Assembly (NCBI RefSeq): GCF_003664255.1
Contig: NZ_RCCV01000001.1
Coordinates: forward strand, 434,001 to 498,000
Source of the DNA: Micromonospora sp. M71_S20
GTDB lineage: Bacteria > Actinomycetota > Actinomycetes > Mycobacteriales > Micromonosporaceae
DNA length: 64,000 nucleotides
Direction of reading: 5' to 3'
Made by a program: the position numbers and the translations under genes. The notes below the pieces were generated by a model that was given only the letters and a program-made list of their open reading frames with translations, was not told the DNA's origin and searched no databases. Positions 50,533 to 58,903 of this stretch are shown piece by piece (position 1 is the stretch's first letter; each line of letters starts with the position of its first letter).

Positions 50533-51132
50533 TCAGGCGGCGCCGTCGGCGGCAGTGAGCCACCGGCAAACGGCGGAGAGGTCGGCTTCGGTAAGCCCGA
50601 CGTACGGATCGACGCGGTGCAGCAGCGCCCGCGCCGGGTGGTGGGCCGCGACCCAGCGCCGGTCGGCGCCGGTTGTCTCGTCGTCGAGCCAGACGAACGG
50701 GCGTCCCGCCGCCCACCGGGTCAGCGGCTCGGTCTTCCAGTGCAGCCCGCGCCTCGGTTCCTCGTCGTCGTCCGGCCATTCGACGACGGGCAGGTCGGGG
50801 AGTCCGAGCCGGGGTGCGACGATCTCGTTCGCTTCCGCCATCCACGTCGTCGCCCAGACCAGCTCGCAGCCCAGGGCCAGCAGCCGGCGACCGTCGTCCG
50901 GGTCGAGCCGGTCGAGCAGTGGGTTGCCGGTGCCGTCCAGCGGCGCGACCGCGCCGCCCGAGGAACGCCTGCGTTCAACCGGCCGGGCTCTGAACGGGAT
51001 CAGCGGTCCGTCCACGTCGAGGAAGACCAAGGGGCGGTCGGTACGGCCGGGCAGCACGGATCGAACCGTATCGTGGGGCGGAACCGAGCGGGCGAGGAGC
51101 GGCTCTGGTGACCCACGCCGACGGGGTGCCAT
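50533..51132 (-). CDS. HAD-like domain protein
   Basis: 199 residues. Motif I RPLVFLDVDGPLIPF provides the nucleophile and general acid Asp pair (DVD). Later WATTWMAEANEIVAPRLG is motif II-like Thr. A closing segment RPFVWLDDETTGADRRW provides the DD of motif IV. This matches the small HAD-domain proteins common in actinomycetes. The cap is minimal, so it probably acts on a macromolecular or small phosphoester. Start ATG 51132, 9 bp from the divergent start at 51142. Confidence 0.85.
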   Translation of the reverse strand: MAPRRRGSPEPLLARSVPPHDTVRSVLPGRTDRPLVFLDVDGPLIPFRARPVERRRSSGGAVAPLDGTGNPLLDRLDPDDGRRLLALGCELVWATTWMAEANEIVAPRLGLPDLPVVEWPDDDEEPRRGLHWKTEPLTRWAAGRPFVWLDDETTGADRRWVAAHHPARALLHRVDPYVGLTEADLSAVCRWLTAADGAA

Positions 51133-51141
51133 GATCGGTTC

Positions 51142-51486
51142 GTGTCGCTGTGGGAGGCAACCTCGCGCGTCGGAATGCCCCTGATCGTCGTCGTCGGCGC
51201 CGCAGCCGCGGTGTACGTCGCGTTCTCCGAACCGCCGGACAAGTTCTCCCGGCCGCGCGGCTGGCAGTGGGCGTGGGTGGGGCTGTGGCTGATGGCGGCC
51301 GGCGACGCGGCGTTCGGCATCGACAGATGGTGGTTCGAGCGCGCCTGGAAGGGCGCCAGCGCGCTGCTCGTCGCCGTGGCCGTCACAGTCGCCGTGTGGC
51401 GCCGCCACCGGTGGCGGAAGCGGGTCCGGCTCGCGGGCGACCCGCCTCCACCCGTCACTCGGCCGCCCCGGCGGTCGGCCTCGTGA
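51142..51486 (+). CDS. Small three-helix membrane protein
   Basis: 114 residues from GTG. Helices are at VGMPLIVVVGAAAAVYVAF, WQWAWVGLWLMAAGDAAFG and ASALLVAVAVTVAVW, followed by a very basic tail (RRHRWRKRVR). No family recognised. Its start is only 9 bp from the divergent HAD gene, so the promoters overlap the opposing coding sequences. Confidence 0.75.
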   Translation: MSLWEATSRVGMPLIVVVGAAAAVYVAFSEPPDKFSRPRGWQWAWVGLWLMAAGDAAFGIDRWWFERAWKGASALLVAVAVTVAVWRRHRWRKRVRLAGDPPPPVTRPPRRSAS

Positions 51487-51622
51487 CCCTTCCCGGCCCG
51501 CTGGCGGTCGCCGCACGAACCGGGGCAGGGCACGGTTACCAGGCTTCGCCCAGGCAACTGACACGTGATACGCCTGAGTACGCTCGCCAAGATCGGCGGA
51601 CGTCATGACGAGGAGGTGACGA

Positions 51623-52594
51623 GTGCTGCCATGCCAGGTTCTCGACACGTCGCTGCTTCCACCACGCGATCGGTTCGCCTGCTGGTACGAGGTGATCGAG
51701 TCGGAGGCGGCTCCTGCTCGCATCAGCAGCCCGCACCTGGATGACTTCGTCGCTCAGGCCAAGAGTGTGGATCTTGGAAATGTGAAGCTGGCGGGACTGC
51801 GATACCCGACCCTGGACACCACGCGGACCTCGAAACTGGTGCGCACGAGCCAACCGGACAACTACCAGTTCGTCCTGACGACGGCGGGCGACAGCGCCAT
51901 CAGCCAGGATCGCAACCACTCGGCCGTCGAACCGGCGTCGTTCACGTTCCTGGACAACTGCAGGCCGTTCGCCGGTCGCCACCGTTCCACGGGGCAGGGA
52001 CTCGCGGGCTCCATCTCCGTCGTGATCCCACATCGGACGTTGCCACTGCCGGCGGACAAGGCTCGACGGTTGCTCGCCACGTCGATTCCGTCCGACACGG
52101 GCATGGCCGCGCTGCTGGCCCAGTTCGTACACCGCATCGTCAGGTATCCGGAGCAGTACCAGGCCTCCGACGCCGTCGTCCTGGGCGCGGTGGCGCTGGA
52201 TCTGGTGGCCGGCACGCTGGCCCAGCACCTGGATGCCGCGGAACTCCTCCCGGGCGAGGTTCGCCAGCGCACGTTGCGGATGAAGATCCGGAGCTTCATC
52301 GAGAAGCACCTCGGCGACCCGGAGTTGACCCCGGGCGCGATCGCTGCCGCCCATCACGTCTCCCTGCGGTCGCTGCACCGGCTCTTCGAGGGCGAGGAGT
52401 TCACGGTTGCGGAACTGATCCGGCGGCAGCGCCTGGAGCGCTGCCGCCGAGATCTGGTCACCCCGTTGAAGGCAGGACAGCCGATCCACGCCATTGCCGC
52501 GCGATGGGGATTCCCGGATAAAGCGCACTTCAGCCGGCTCTTTCGGGCGACCTACGGCATGTCAGCGCAGGAGTATCGCGAGCGCGGTCGCTGA
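51623..52594 (+). CDS. AraC-family regulator (AraC-binding-like N-terminal domain)
   Basis: 323 residues from GTG 51623, with AGGAGG 6 nt upstream. The N-terminal domain (about 1-200) has the form of the AraC_binding_2 family: RFACWYEVIESEAAPARISS, the F/V-L-D-N-C-R-P strand, and LPADKARRLLATSIPSDTGM. The C-terminal helix-turn-helix pair is GAIAAAHHVSLRSLHRLFEG and IHAIAARWGFPDKAHFSRLF, then RATYGMSAQEYRERG. A substrate-responsive activator with no obvious target next to it. Confidence 0.92.
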   Translation: MLPCQVLDTSLLPPRDRFACWYEVIESEAAPARISSPHLDDFVAQAKSVDLGNVKLAGLRYPTLDTTRTSKLVRTSQPDNYQFVLTTAGDSAISQDRNHSAVEPASFTFLDNCRPFAGRHRSTGQGLAGSISVVIPHRTLPLPADKARRLLATSIPSDTGMAALLAQFVHRIVRYPEQYQASDAVVLGAVALDLVAGTLAQHLDAAELLPGEVRQRTLRMKIRSFIEKHLGDPELTPGAIAAAHHVSLRSLHRLFEGEEFTVAELIRRQRLERCRRDLVTPLKAGQPIHAIAARWGFPDKAHFSRLFRATYGMSAQEYRERGR

Positions 52595-52622
52595 TCGCGG
52601 CACGCACGGCACCTCAGGGGTC

Positions 52623-53399
52623 TCAGCCGGCCCGGACGACGACCAGTTCGCCGACCTGCTCGGCGAGTTGAGCGCGCGCCTCCGTGGGCAGGCCCGCGTC
52701 GGTGACGAGCATGTCGGCCTCGGACAGCGGGGCGATCGTGGCCATCCCGATCGTCTCCCACTTGGTGTGGTCGGCCAGCACCACCAGCCGCCTGGACGCG
52801 TCGATCAGGCACCTGTTCGTCCCGGCCTCCAGCAGGTTCGGGGTGGTGAACCCGGTGCGCGGGCTCATCCCGTGCACGCCGAGGAAGAGCACGTCGACGT
52901 TGAGGGAACCGATCGCCGCCTCGGCCACCGGCCCGGTCAGGGCGTCCGAGGGGGTACGGATGCCGCCGGTCAGCACGACCGTCTGGTCGGCGCGGGGATT
53001 CTGGTGCAGGGCGTCGGCGACCGGGATCGAGTTGGTCACCACGGTCAGGCCGCGTACGTCGGCGAGCAGGGTGGCCAGGTCGGCGGTCGTGGTGCCGGCG
53101 GAGAGCGCGACGGCCATGCCCGGCTCGACCAGGGCGGCGGCCCGCTCGGCGATGGCGCGCTTCTCGGCCCGCTGTCGGGCCGACTTGGCGGCGAAACCGG
53201 GCTCCTCGGCGGAGCCGAGGCCGGCCAGCGTCGCGCCACCGTGGACCTTGTCGATCAGCCCCCGGTCGGCCAGCGTCTCCAGGTCGCGCCGGATCGTCAT
53301 GTCGGAGACGCCGAACCGGCTCACGAGGTGGCTGACCCGCACGCCGCCACGCTGCCGGATCAGTTCGAGGATCGCGGTCTGCCGCTGTCGCGCCAGCAT
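52623..53399 (-). CDS. DeoR/GlpR-family sugar-responsive repressor
   Basis: 258 residues. The N-terminal winged helix (MLARQRQTAILELIRQRGGV; VSHLVSRFGVSDMTIRRDLETL) is followed by the DeoR C-terminal sensor with AEKRAIAERAAALVEPGMAV, GTTTADLATLL, TVVTNSIPVADAL and VLADHTKWETIGMATIAPL. It senses phosphorylated sugars. The gene follows the GH42 galactosidase by 22 nt on the same strand and very likely controls the whole galactoside locus. Start ATG 53399; the extension to 53492 lies over the upstream stop. Confidence 0.93.
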   Translation of the reverse strand: MLARQRQTAILELIRQRGGVRVSHLVSRFGVSDMTIRRDLETLADRGLIDKVHGGATLAGLGSAEEPGFAAKSARQRAEKRAIAERAAALVEPGMAVALSAGTTTADLATLLADVRGLTVVTNSIPVADALHQNPRADQTVVLTGGIRTPSDALTGPVAEAAIGSLNVDVLFLGVHGMSPRTGFTTPNLLEAGTNRCLIDASRRLVVLADHTKWETIGMATIAPLSEADMLVTDAGLPTEARAQLAEQVGELVVVRAG

Positions 53400-53421
53400 C
53401 CGGATGACCTCCCTCGGGCCG

Positions 53422-55398
53422 TCACCGGGCCGCGTCGGTGCTCGGACCCTCGCGGACCACGGCCACCTCGCCGGCCGGCACGACCAGTTCACCGCCGCAG
53501 CTCGTGCCGGTCAGCAGCTCCACGCCGGTGACGTCGAGCCGGACGTCGGCGTCGGTGTGGTTGATGACGAAGAGCCAGCTGCGGTCTCCGGCGCGCCGCC
53601 GGACCACCTCCACCTCGGCGGGGACCTCCGCCGCCGGGCGTACCCCCGACTCGGCCACCAGCCGGGCGACCAGCCGGTCCGTCGCCGCCGCGTCCAGCCG
53701 GGTGCCGACGTACCAGGCCGCGCCCGCGCCGACCGGGTGCCGGGTCAGCGCCGGCACACCGGGCAGGGGCCCGTCGGCGTACGCGGCGAGCACCTGCGCG
53801 CCCTCGGGATGCAGCCACTCCGTCCACACGTCGGCGACGGAACCGTCGTCCAGGGTGACCCGCTCCCCCGCCCGCAGCGGGAAGAACTCCTCGACGCGGA
53901 CGCCCAGCAGTTCCCGGAACGCACCCGGGTAGCCGCCGAGGCGCACGTGGTCGTGCTCGTCGACGATGCCGCTGAAGTACGTGACCAGGGCGGTGCCGCC
54001 GGCCTCGACGTACGCGCGCAGCGCCGCGGCGTGCGCGTCGCGCACCAGGTAGAGGGTGGGCGCCAGCACCAGCCGGTAGCGGGACAGGTCGACCGACGGG
54101 TGCACGACGTCGGCGGTGATCCCGGCCCGCCACAGCGCGTCGTGCAGCGCGTCGAGGCGGTCGGCGTACGTGACGTCGACGGTGGGGTGCGAGTCGAGTT
54201 CCGCGCCCCACCACGCCTCGTAGTCGAACAGGATCGCCACCTCGGCGTCGACGCGGCTGCCGCGCACCTCGGCGAGGGCCGCGAGGTCGGCGCCGAGCCG
54301 GCACACCTCGCGGAACACCTTGGTCTCGACGCCGGCGTGCGGCACCAGCGCGGAGTGGAACTTCTCCGCCCCGGCGCGGGAGGCCCGCCACTGGAAGAAG
54401 AGCACCCCGTCGGCGCCGCGTGCCACGTGCGCCAGGCTGTTGCGGCGTAGCTGGCCGGGGGCCTTGGCGACGTTGCGCGGCTGCCAGTTGACGGCGCTGG
54501 TGGAGTGCTCCATCAGCAGCCACGGGGCGCCGCCGGCGACGCCCCGGGTGTGGTCGGCCGCGAGGGCGAGGCCAACGTGGGCGCGCGGGTCGGCGGCGGT
54601 GAGGTAGTGGTCGTTGGCGACGACGTCCACGTCGGACGCCCAGGAGTGGTAGTCCAGGTACTTGTTGCTGATCATGAAGTTCGTGGTGACCGGCTGACGG
54701 ACCAGGCGGGTGAGCACCTCGCGCTCGGCGCGCAGTTGGGCGCGCTGCTCGTCGGAGGAGAAGCGCAGGAAGTCCAGCTGCTGGGTGGGGTTGGCGAAGG
54801 TCGGCGCTGTGCGCGGCGGGTTGATCTCGGTCCAGTCGCCGTACCGCTGGCTCCAGAAGGCGGTGCCCCAGGCGTCGTTGAGCCCGTCCAGGTCGCCGTG
54901 GCGCTCGCGCAGCCAGCGGCGGAACGCCTCGGCGCTGACGTCGCAGTAGCAGTGCACGTTGTGGCAGCCCAGCTCGTTGGAGACGTGCCACATGACCACC
55001 GCGGGGTGCTCGGCGTAGCGGGTGGCGAGGGCCTCGACCAGGGCCAGCGACCGCTCGCGGAACACCGGCGAGCTGGGGCAGTACGCCTGCCGGCCGCCCG
55101 GCCAGAGGATCGCGCCGTCAACGCGTCGGGGCAGCGTCTCCGGGTGCCGGTGGGCCAGCCACGGTGGCGGGCTGGCGGTGGCGGTCGCCAGGTCGACCGA
55201 GATCCCGCCGTCGTGCAGCACGTCGATCGCCCGGTCCAGCCAGCCGAACTCGTACGCGCCGGGGGCCGGCTCCAGCAGCGCCCAGGAGAAGATCCCCACC
55301 GACACCAGGTTGACCCCGGCCCGGCGCATCAGCGCGACGTCCTCGATCCACGTCGACTCGGGCCACTGCTCGGGGTTGTAGTCGGCGCCGAACCACAT
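53422..55398 (-). CDS. GH42 beta-galactosidase
   Basis: 658 residues, full length. The N-terminal TIM barrel begins MWFGADYNPEQWPESTWIED. The acid/base Glu142 is in WHVSNELGCHN and the nucleophile Glu297 in WLLMEHSTSAVNW. Zn-binding cysteines are as in GH42 enzymes (AYCPSS; CHNVHCYC). The trimerisation domain follows (from about 390, AEVAILFDYEAWWGAELDSH), then a C-terminal beta domain. No signal peptide, so it is intracellular and hydrolyses imported beta-galactosides. ATG 55398 has AGGGTGAG just upstream and is preferred to 55422. Divergent from the transporter operon. Confidence 0.95.
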   Translation of the reverse strand: MWFGADYNPEQWPESTWIEDVALMRRAGVNLVSVGIFSWALLEPAPGAYEFGWLDRAIDVLHDGGISVDLATATASPPPWLAHRHPETLPRRVDGAILWPGGRQAYCPSSPVFRERSLALVEALATRYAEHPAVVMWHVSNELGCHNVHCYCDVSAEAFRRWLRERHGDLDGLNDAWGTAFWSQRYGDWTEINPPRTAPTFANPTQQLDFLRFSSDEQRAQLRAEREVLTRLVRQPVTTNFMISNKYLDYHSWASDVDVVANDHYLTAADPRAHVGLALAADHTRGVAGGAPWLLMEHSTSAVNWQPRNVAKAPGQLRRNSLAHVARGADGVLFFQWRASRAGAEKFHSALVPHAGVETKVFREVCRLGADLAALAEVRGSRVDAEVAILFDYEAWWGAELDSHPTVDVTYADRLDALHDALWRAGITADVVHPSVDLSRYRLVLAPTLYLVRDAHAAALRAYVEAGGTALVTYFSGIVDEHDHVRLGGYPGAFRELLGVRVEEFFPLRAGERVTLDDGSVADVWTEWLHPEGAQVLAAYADGPLPGVPALTRHPVGAGAAWYVGTRLDAAATDRLVARLVAESGVRPAAEVPAEVEVVRRRAGDRSWLFVINHTDADVRLDVTGVELLTGTSCGGELVVPAGEVAVVREGPSTDAAR

Positions 55399-55542
55399 CT
55401 GCTCACCCTGCCATCGCCGCATGAATGCAGAGCGTGCCCGGCGAAGCCGACCAAGTCAACACGTTCCAACATCGATGATCTTTACAACGTTTACCGGCCG
55501 ACCCCCTTTTCGGGGCCCAGTTGTCGATTCCCTGCCGCACCC
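55399..55542. promoter_or_regulatory. Divergent control region of the galactoside locus
   Basis: AT-richer stretch with AACATCGATGAT and TTTACAACGTTTACC near 55470-55497, and a small CCCC-TTTT-GGGG hairpin near 55503. These are possible DeoR repressor sites between GH42 and the transporter genes. No single clean palindrome stands out. Confidence 0.4.
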
Positions 55543-55570
55543 TTGACAGCGCCGGGAGGACGAGTAGCTT
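55543..55570 (+). promoter_or_regulatory. Promoter of the ABC transporter operon
   Basis: TTGACA at 55543-55548, 16-bp spacer, TAGCTT at 55565-55570, a good sigma-70-type match. The start codon is about 115 nt further on. Confidence 0.6.
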
Positions 55571-55692
55571 GAGGCGCCACTGGCAATTCATGTTCACCAA
55601 TGTGGATTCGCGATGGATCCGATGTGTGTTCACGGTTGCCGGGGCACCGTCACCGACGGCCCTCGGGCACCTCTTCATCCGCAGGAGGCATC

Positions 55693-57018
55693 ATGTCCCG
55701 TCCCCGCACCCGAGCCGAATACCTCGCCCGGCTCGTACCCCCCTCCGTGGCCGGCCTCGACCGTCGTTCGCTGCTGGCCGGCGCGGCCGGCACCACCGCG
55801 CTGCTCGGCACGGGCCTGATCGCCGGCTGCGGTTCCGACTCCGGCGGCTCCGGCGCCAAGACGGTGTCGCTGGGCTCCAACCAGTCCGACCCGAAGCCCA
55901 AGGAGGTGGTCGCGAAGGTCATGGACGGGTTCCGGACCTCGTCCGGCCTCGAGGTCGCCGTCAACACCGTCGACCACAACACGTTCCAGGAGAACATCAA
56001 CAACTATCTCCAGGGCAAGCCGGACGACGTGTTCATGTGGTTCGCCGGCTACCGGATGCGCTTCTTCGCCGCCCGGGGCCTCGCGAGCGACCTCAGCGAC
56101 GTCTGGGGCAGGCTCTCCGGGATGTCCGACGCGTTCCGCAGGGCGTCGACCGGCGACGACGGCAAGCAGTACTTCGTCCCGTCGTCGTACTACCCCTGGG
56201 CCGTCTTCTACCGCAAGTCGGTCTGGCAGCAGAACGGCTACCAGGTGCCGAAGACCCTCGACGACCTGACCGCCCTCGCCGGGCAGATGAAGAAGGACGG
56301 CCTCACCCCGATCGCCTTCGCCGACAAGGACGGCTGGCCGGCGATGGGCACCTTCGACATCCTCAACCTGCGGATCAACGGCTACCAGTTCCACATCGAC
56401 CTGATGGCCGGCAAGGAGTCCTGGACCTCCGAGAAGGTGAAGAAGGTCTTCGACACCTGGCGCGGCCTGCTGCCCCTGCACCAGCCGGACAGCCTCGGCC
56501 GGACCTGGCAGGAGGCCGCCCAGTCGTTGCAGCAGAAGAAGAGCGGCATGTACCTGCTCGGCCTCTTCGTCGGCCAGCAGTTCGACGACAGCGAGCTGGC
56601 CGACCTCGACTTCTTCACCTTCCCCGAGATCGACCCGGCGATCGGGGCCAAGGCCCTGGACGCGCCCATCGACGGCTACATGATGGCCCGCAAGCCGAAG
56701 CAGGAGGCCAACGCCAGGAAGCTGCTGGAGTACGTCGGCTCGAAGGCGGCTGCGGACATCACCGTCGCGAACGACCCGAGCACACTGGTCGCCAACAACG
56801 AGGCCGACACCAGCGGCTACAGCGCCCTGCAGAAGAAGGCCGCCGAGCTGGTCGGCTCGGCCACCGAGATCGCCCAGTTCCTGGACCGCGACACCCGCCC
56901 GGACTTCGCCTCCACGGTGATCATCCCGGCGCTCCAGCAGTTCATCAAGGACCCGAAGGACATCGACGGGCTGACGTCCAGCATCGAGAACCAGAAGAAG
57001 TCGATCTTCACCGACTGA
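55693..57018 (+). CDS. ABC sugar-binding lipoprotein (CUT1, Tat-exported)
   Basis: 441 residues. The Tat signal DRRSLLAG is followed by a hydrophobic region and lipobox LIAGC, lipidated Cys46. The mature protein is a MalE-like family 1 solute-binding protein (KVMDGFRTSSGLEVAVNTVD; NTFQENINNYLQGKPDDVFMWF; YYPWAVFYRKSVWQQNGYQVP; YLLGLFVGQQF; ATEIAQFLDRDTRPDF). It captures an oligosaccharide outside the membrane. AGGAGG ribosome site. First gene of the operon; the GH36 and GH42 enzymes point to galactosides. Confidence 0.93.
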   Translation: MSRPRTRAEYLARLVPPSVAGLDRRSLLAGAAGTTALLGTGLIAGCGSDSGGSGAKTVSLGSNQSDPKPKEVVAKVMDGFRTSSGLEVAVNTVDHNTFQENINNYLQGKPDDVFMWFAGYRMRFFAARGLASDLSDVWGRLSGMSDAFRRASTGDDGKQYFVPSSYYPWAVFYRKSVWQQNGYQVPKTLDDLTALAGQMKKDGLTPIAFADKDGWPAMGTFDILNLRINGYQFHIDLMAGKESWTSEKVKKVFDTWRGLLPLHQPDSLGRTWQEAAQSLQQKKSGMYLLGLFVGQQFDDSELADLDFFTFPEIDPAIGAKALDAPIDGYMMARKPKQEANARKLLEYVGSKAAADITVANDPSTLVANNEADTSGYSALQKKAAELVGSATEIAQFLDRDTRPDFASTVIIPALQQFIKDPKDIDGLTSSIENQKKSIFTD

Positions 57019-57038
57019 CGGCGAGAGGTGAGGGCACC

Positions 57039-57995
57039 GTGTCCGACCTGCCCCTGATCCAAGCGGATCGCGCCGTGCCGCCGCCGGCCGCGGTCACCCC
57101 CACGGGTGGTCGCCGCCGGCGCGTACGGCTGCTGTCCCGCACCGACCGCGTGGTCGTCGCGCTCATGGTGGCCGTACCGCTGCTACTCGTCGTCGGCCTG
57201 GTCTGGCTGCCGGCGGGCGCCACCGTGCTGCTCTCCGGCACCGACTGGGACGGCATCGGCCCGGTCGGCGACATCGAGTGGGTCGGCGGCCGCAACTACG
57301 CCGACGTGGTCCGGAACTACCCGCCGTTCGTGCCGGCCGTGCAGAACAACCTGCTCTGGCTGGCGGCGCTGTTCGTGGTGGCCACCCCGTTCGGGATGTT
57401 CCTGGCCGTCCTGCTCGACAAGGAGCTGCGCGGCAGCCGGTTCTACCAGACCGCGCTCTACCTGCCGGTGGTGCTCTCCCTGGCGCTGATCGGCTTCGTC
57501 TGGCAGCTGCTCTACTCCCGCGACCAGGGCCTGGTCAACGCCGTCCTCGGCACCGACGTCGACTGGTACGGCGACCCGGACGTCAACATCTGGGCCGTGC
57601 TGGTGGCCGCCGGCTGGCGGCACGTCGGCTACATCATGCTGCTCTACCTTGCCGGGCTGAAGGGCGTCGACCCGTCGCTGCGGGAGGCCGCCGCCGTGGA
57701 CGGCGCGTCGGAGGGCCGGACGTTCTTCCAGGTGATCTTTCCGGTGCTCCGGCCCATCAACATCATCGTGCTGGTGGTGACGGTGATCGAGTCGCTGCGC
57801 GCCTTCGACCTGGTCTGGGTCATCAACAAGGGCCGCAACGGCCTGGAACTGCTCTCCGCGCTGGTCACCCAGAACGTGGTGGGCGAGGCGAGCCGGATCG
57901 GCTTCGGCTCGGCGCTGGCCACCGTCATGCTGGTCGTCTCGCTGGTCTTCATCACCGTCTACCTGGCGACCGTGCTGCGGGAGGGACGCCGATGA
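57039..57995 (+). CDS. ABC sugar transporter permease 1 (MalF type)
   Basis: 318 residues from GTG 57039. Six membrane helices after a Pro-rich cytoplasmic lead. The EAA loop that docks the ATPase is LREAAAVDGASEGRTFFQVIFPVLRP. Other landmarks are YQTALYLPVVLSLALIGFVW and GFGSALATVMLVVSL. It forms the channel with the second permease, whose start overlaps its stop (ATGA). The gene starts 20 nt after the binding-protein gene. Confidence 0.95.
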   Translation: MSDLPLIQADRAVPPPAAVTPTGGRRRRVRLLSRTDRVVVALMVAVPLLLVVGLVWLPAGATVLLSGTDWDGIGPVGDIEWVGGRNYADVVRNYPPFVPAVQNNLLWLAALFVVATPFGMFLAVLLDKELRGSRFYQTALYLPVVLSLALIGFVWQLLYSRDQGLVNAVLGTDVDWYGDPDVNIWAVLVAAGWRHVGYIMLLYLAGLKGVDPSLREAAAVDGASEGRTFFQVIFPVLRPINIIVLVVTVIESLRAFDLVWVINKGRNGLELLSALVTQNVVGEASRIGFGSALATVMLVVSLVFITVYLATVLREGRR

Positions 57996-58903
57996 GCACC
58001 GCGACCGCGCCCCGGGAGGACCGGACCGCCCCCGCGACCCGGCGCCGCCCGCCGCCGCGCCCGGCCCGGGTGGTGCTGCACGTGTTCCTCGCGGCGGTGG
58101 CCGTCGGCTGGCTCTTCCCGATCCTCTGGGCCGTGCTGACCTCGCTGCGCTCCTACGAGTACACGGCCACCAACGGCTACGTCTCGCTCGGCGGGTGGAC
58201 CCTCGACAACTACGTCACCGCCTGGCGGACCGCCGAGTTCGGCAAACACTTCCTGAACTCCGTCTACATCACCGTGCCGGCGGTGCTACTGACCCTCTTC
58301 CTCGCCTCGTGCGTGGCGTTCGTCATCGCCCGGTTCAGCTGGCGGACCAACGTCGTCCTGCTCGGCCTGTTCACCGCGGCGAACCTGCTGCCCCAGCAGG
58401 CCCTGCTCATCCCGCTGTTCCGGCTCTTCACCCAGGTGCCGCTGCCGGCGTTCATGAGCGACTCGGAGCTGCTCTACGACAGCTACTGGGGGCTGATCCT
58501 GGTCAACGTCGCCTTCCAGTGCGGCTTCTGCGTCTTCGTGCTCAGCAACTACATGAAGGCGCTGCCGCGCGACCTCTACGAGGCCGCGATGGTCGACGGG
58601 GCGAGCGTCTGGCGCCAGTACTGGCAGGTGACCATGCCGCTGTGCCGGCCCGCGCTCGCCGCGCTGGCCACCCTGGAGGTGACCTGGATCTACAACGAGT
58701 TCTTCTGGGCCACCGTGCTCATGCGCACCGGCGACAAGTTCCCGGTGACCAGCTCGCTGAACAACCTGCGCGGCGAGTTCTTCACCGACAACAACCTCGT
58801 CTCGGCCGGCTCGGTGCTGGTCGCGATCCCGACCCTGGTGATCTTCTTCCTGTTGCAGAGGCAGTTCGTCCGGGGCCTGACGCTGGGGGCTTCCAAGGGA
58901 TGA
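57992..58903 (+). CDS. ABC sugar transporter permease 2 (MalG type)
   Basis: 303 residues. The first helix is VVLHVFLAAVAVGWLFPILW, then the typical TSLRS turn. The EAA loop is LYEAAMVDGASVWRQYWQVTMPLCRPAL, and the protein ends in VLVAIPTLVIFFLLQRQFVRGL, then GASKG. It partners with permease 1. The stop overlaps the start of the GH36 gene (ATGA). No ATP-binding subunit follows, so a shared MsmK-like ATPase encoded elsewhere must drive it. Confidence 0.95.
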   Translation: MSTATAPREDRTAPATRRRPPPRPARVVLHVFLAAVAVGWLFPILWAVLTSLRSYEYTATNGYVSLGGWTLDNYVTAWRTAEFGKHFLNSVYITVPAVLLTLFLASCVAFVIARFSWRTNVVLLGLFTAANLLPQQALLIPLFRLFTQVPLPAFMSDSELLYDSYWGLILVNVAFQCGFCVFVLSNYMKALPRDLYEAAMVDGASVWRQYWQVTMPLCRPALAALATLEVTWIYNEFFWATVLMRTGDKFPVTSSLNNLRGEFFTDNNLVSAGSVLVAIPTLVIFFLLQRQFVRGLTLGASKG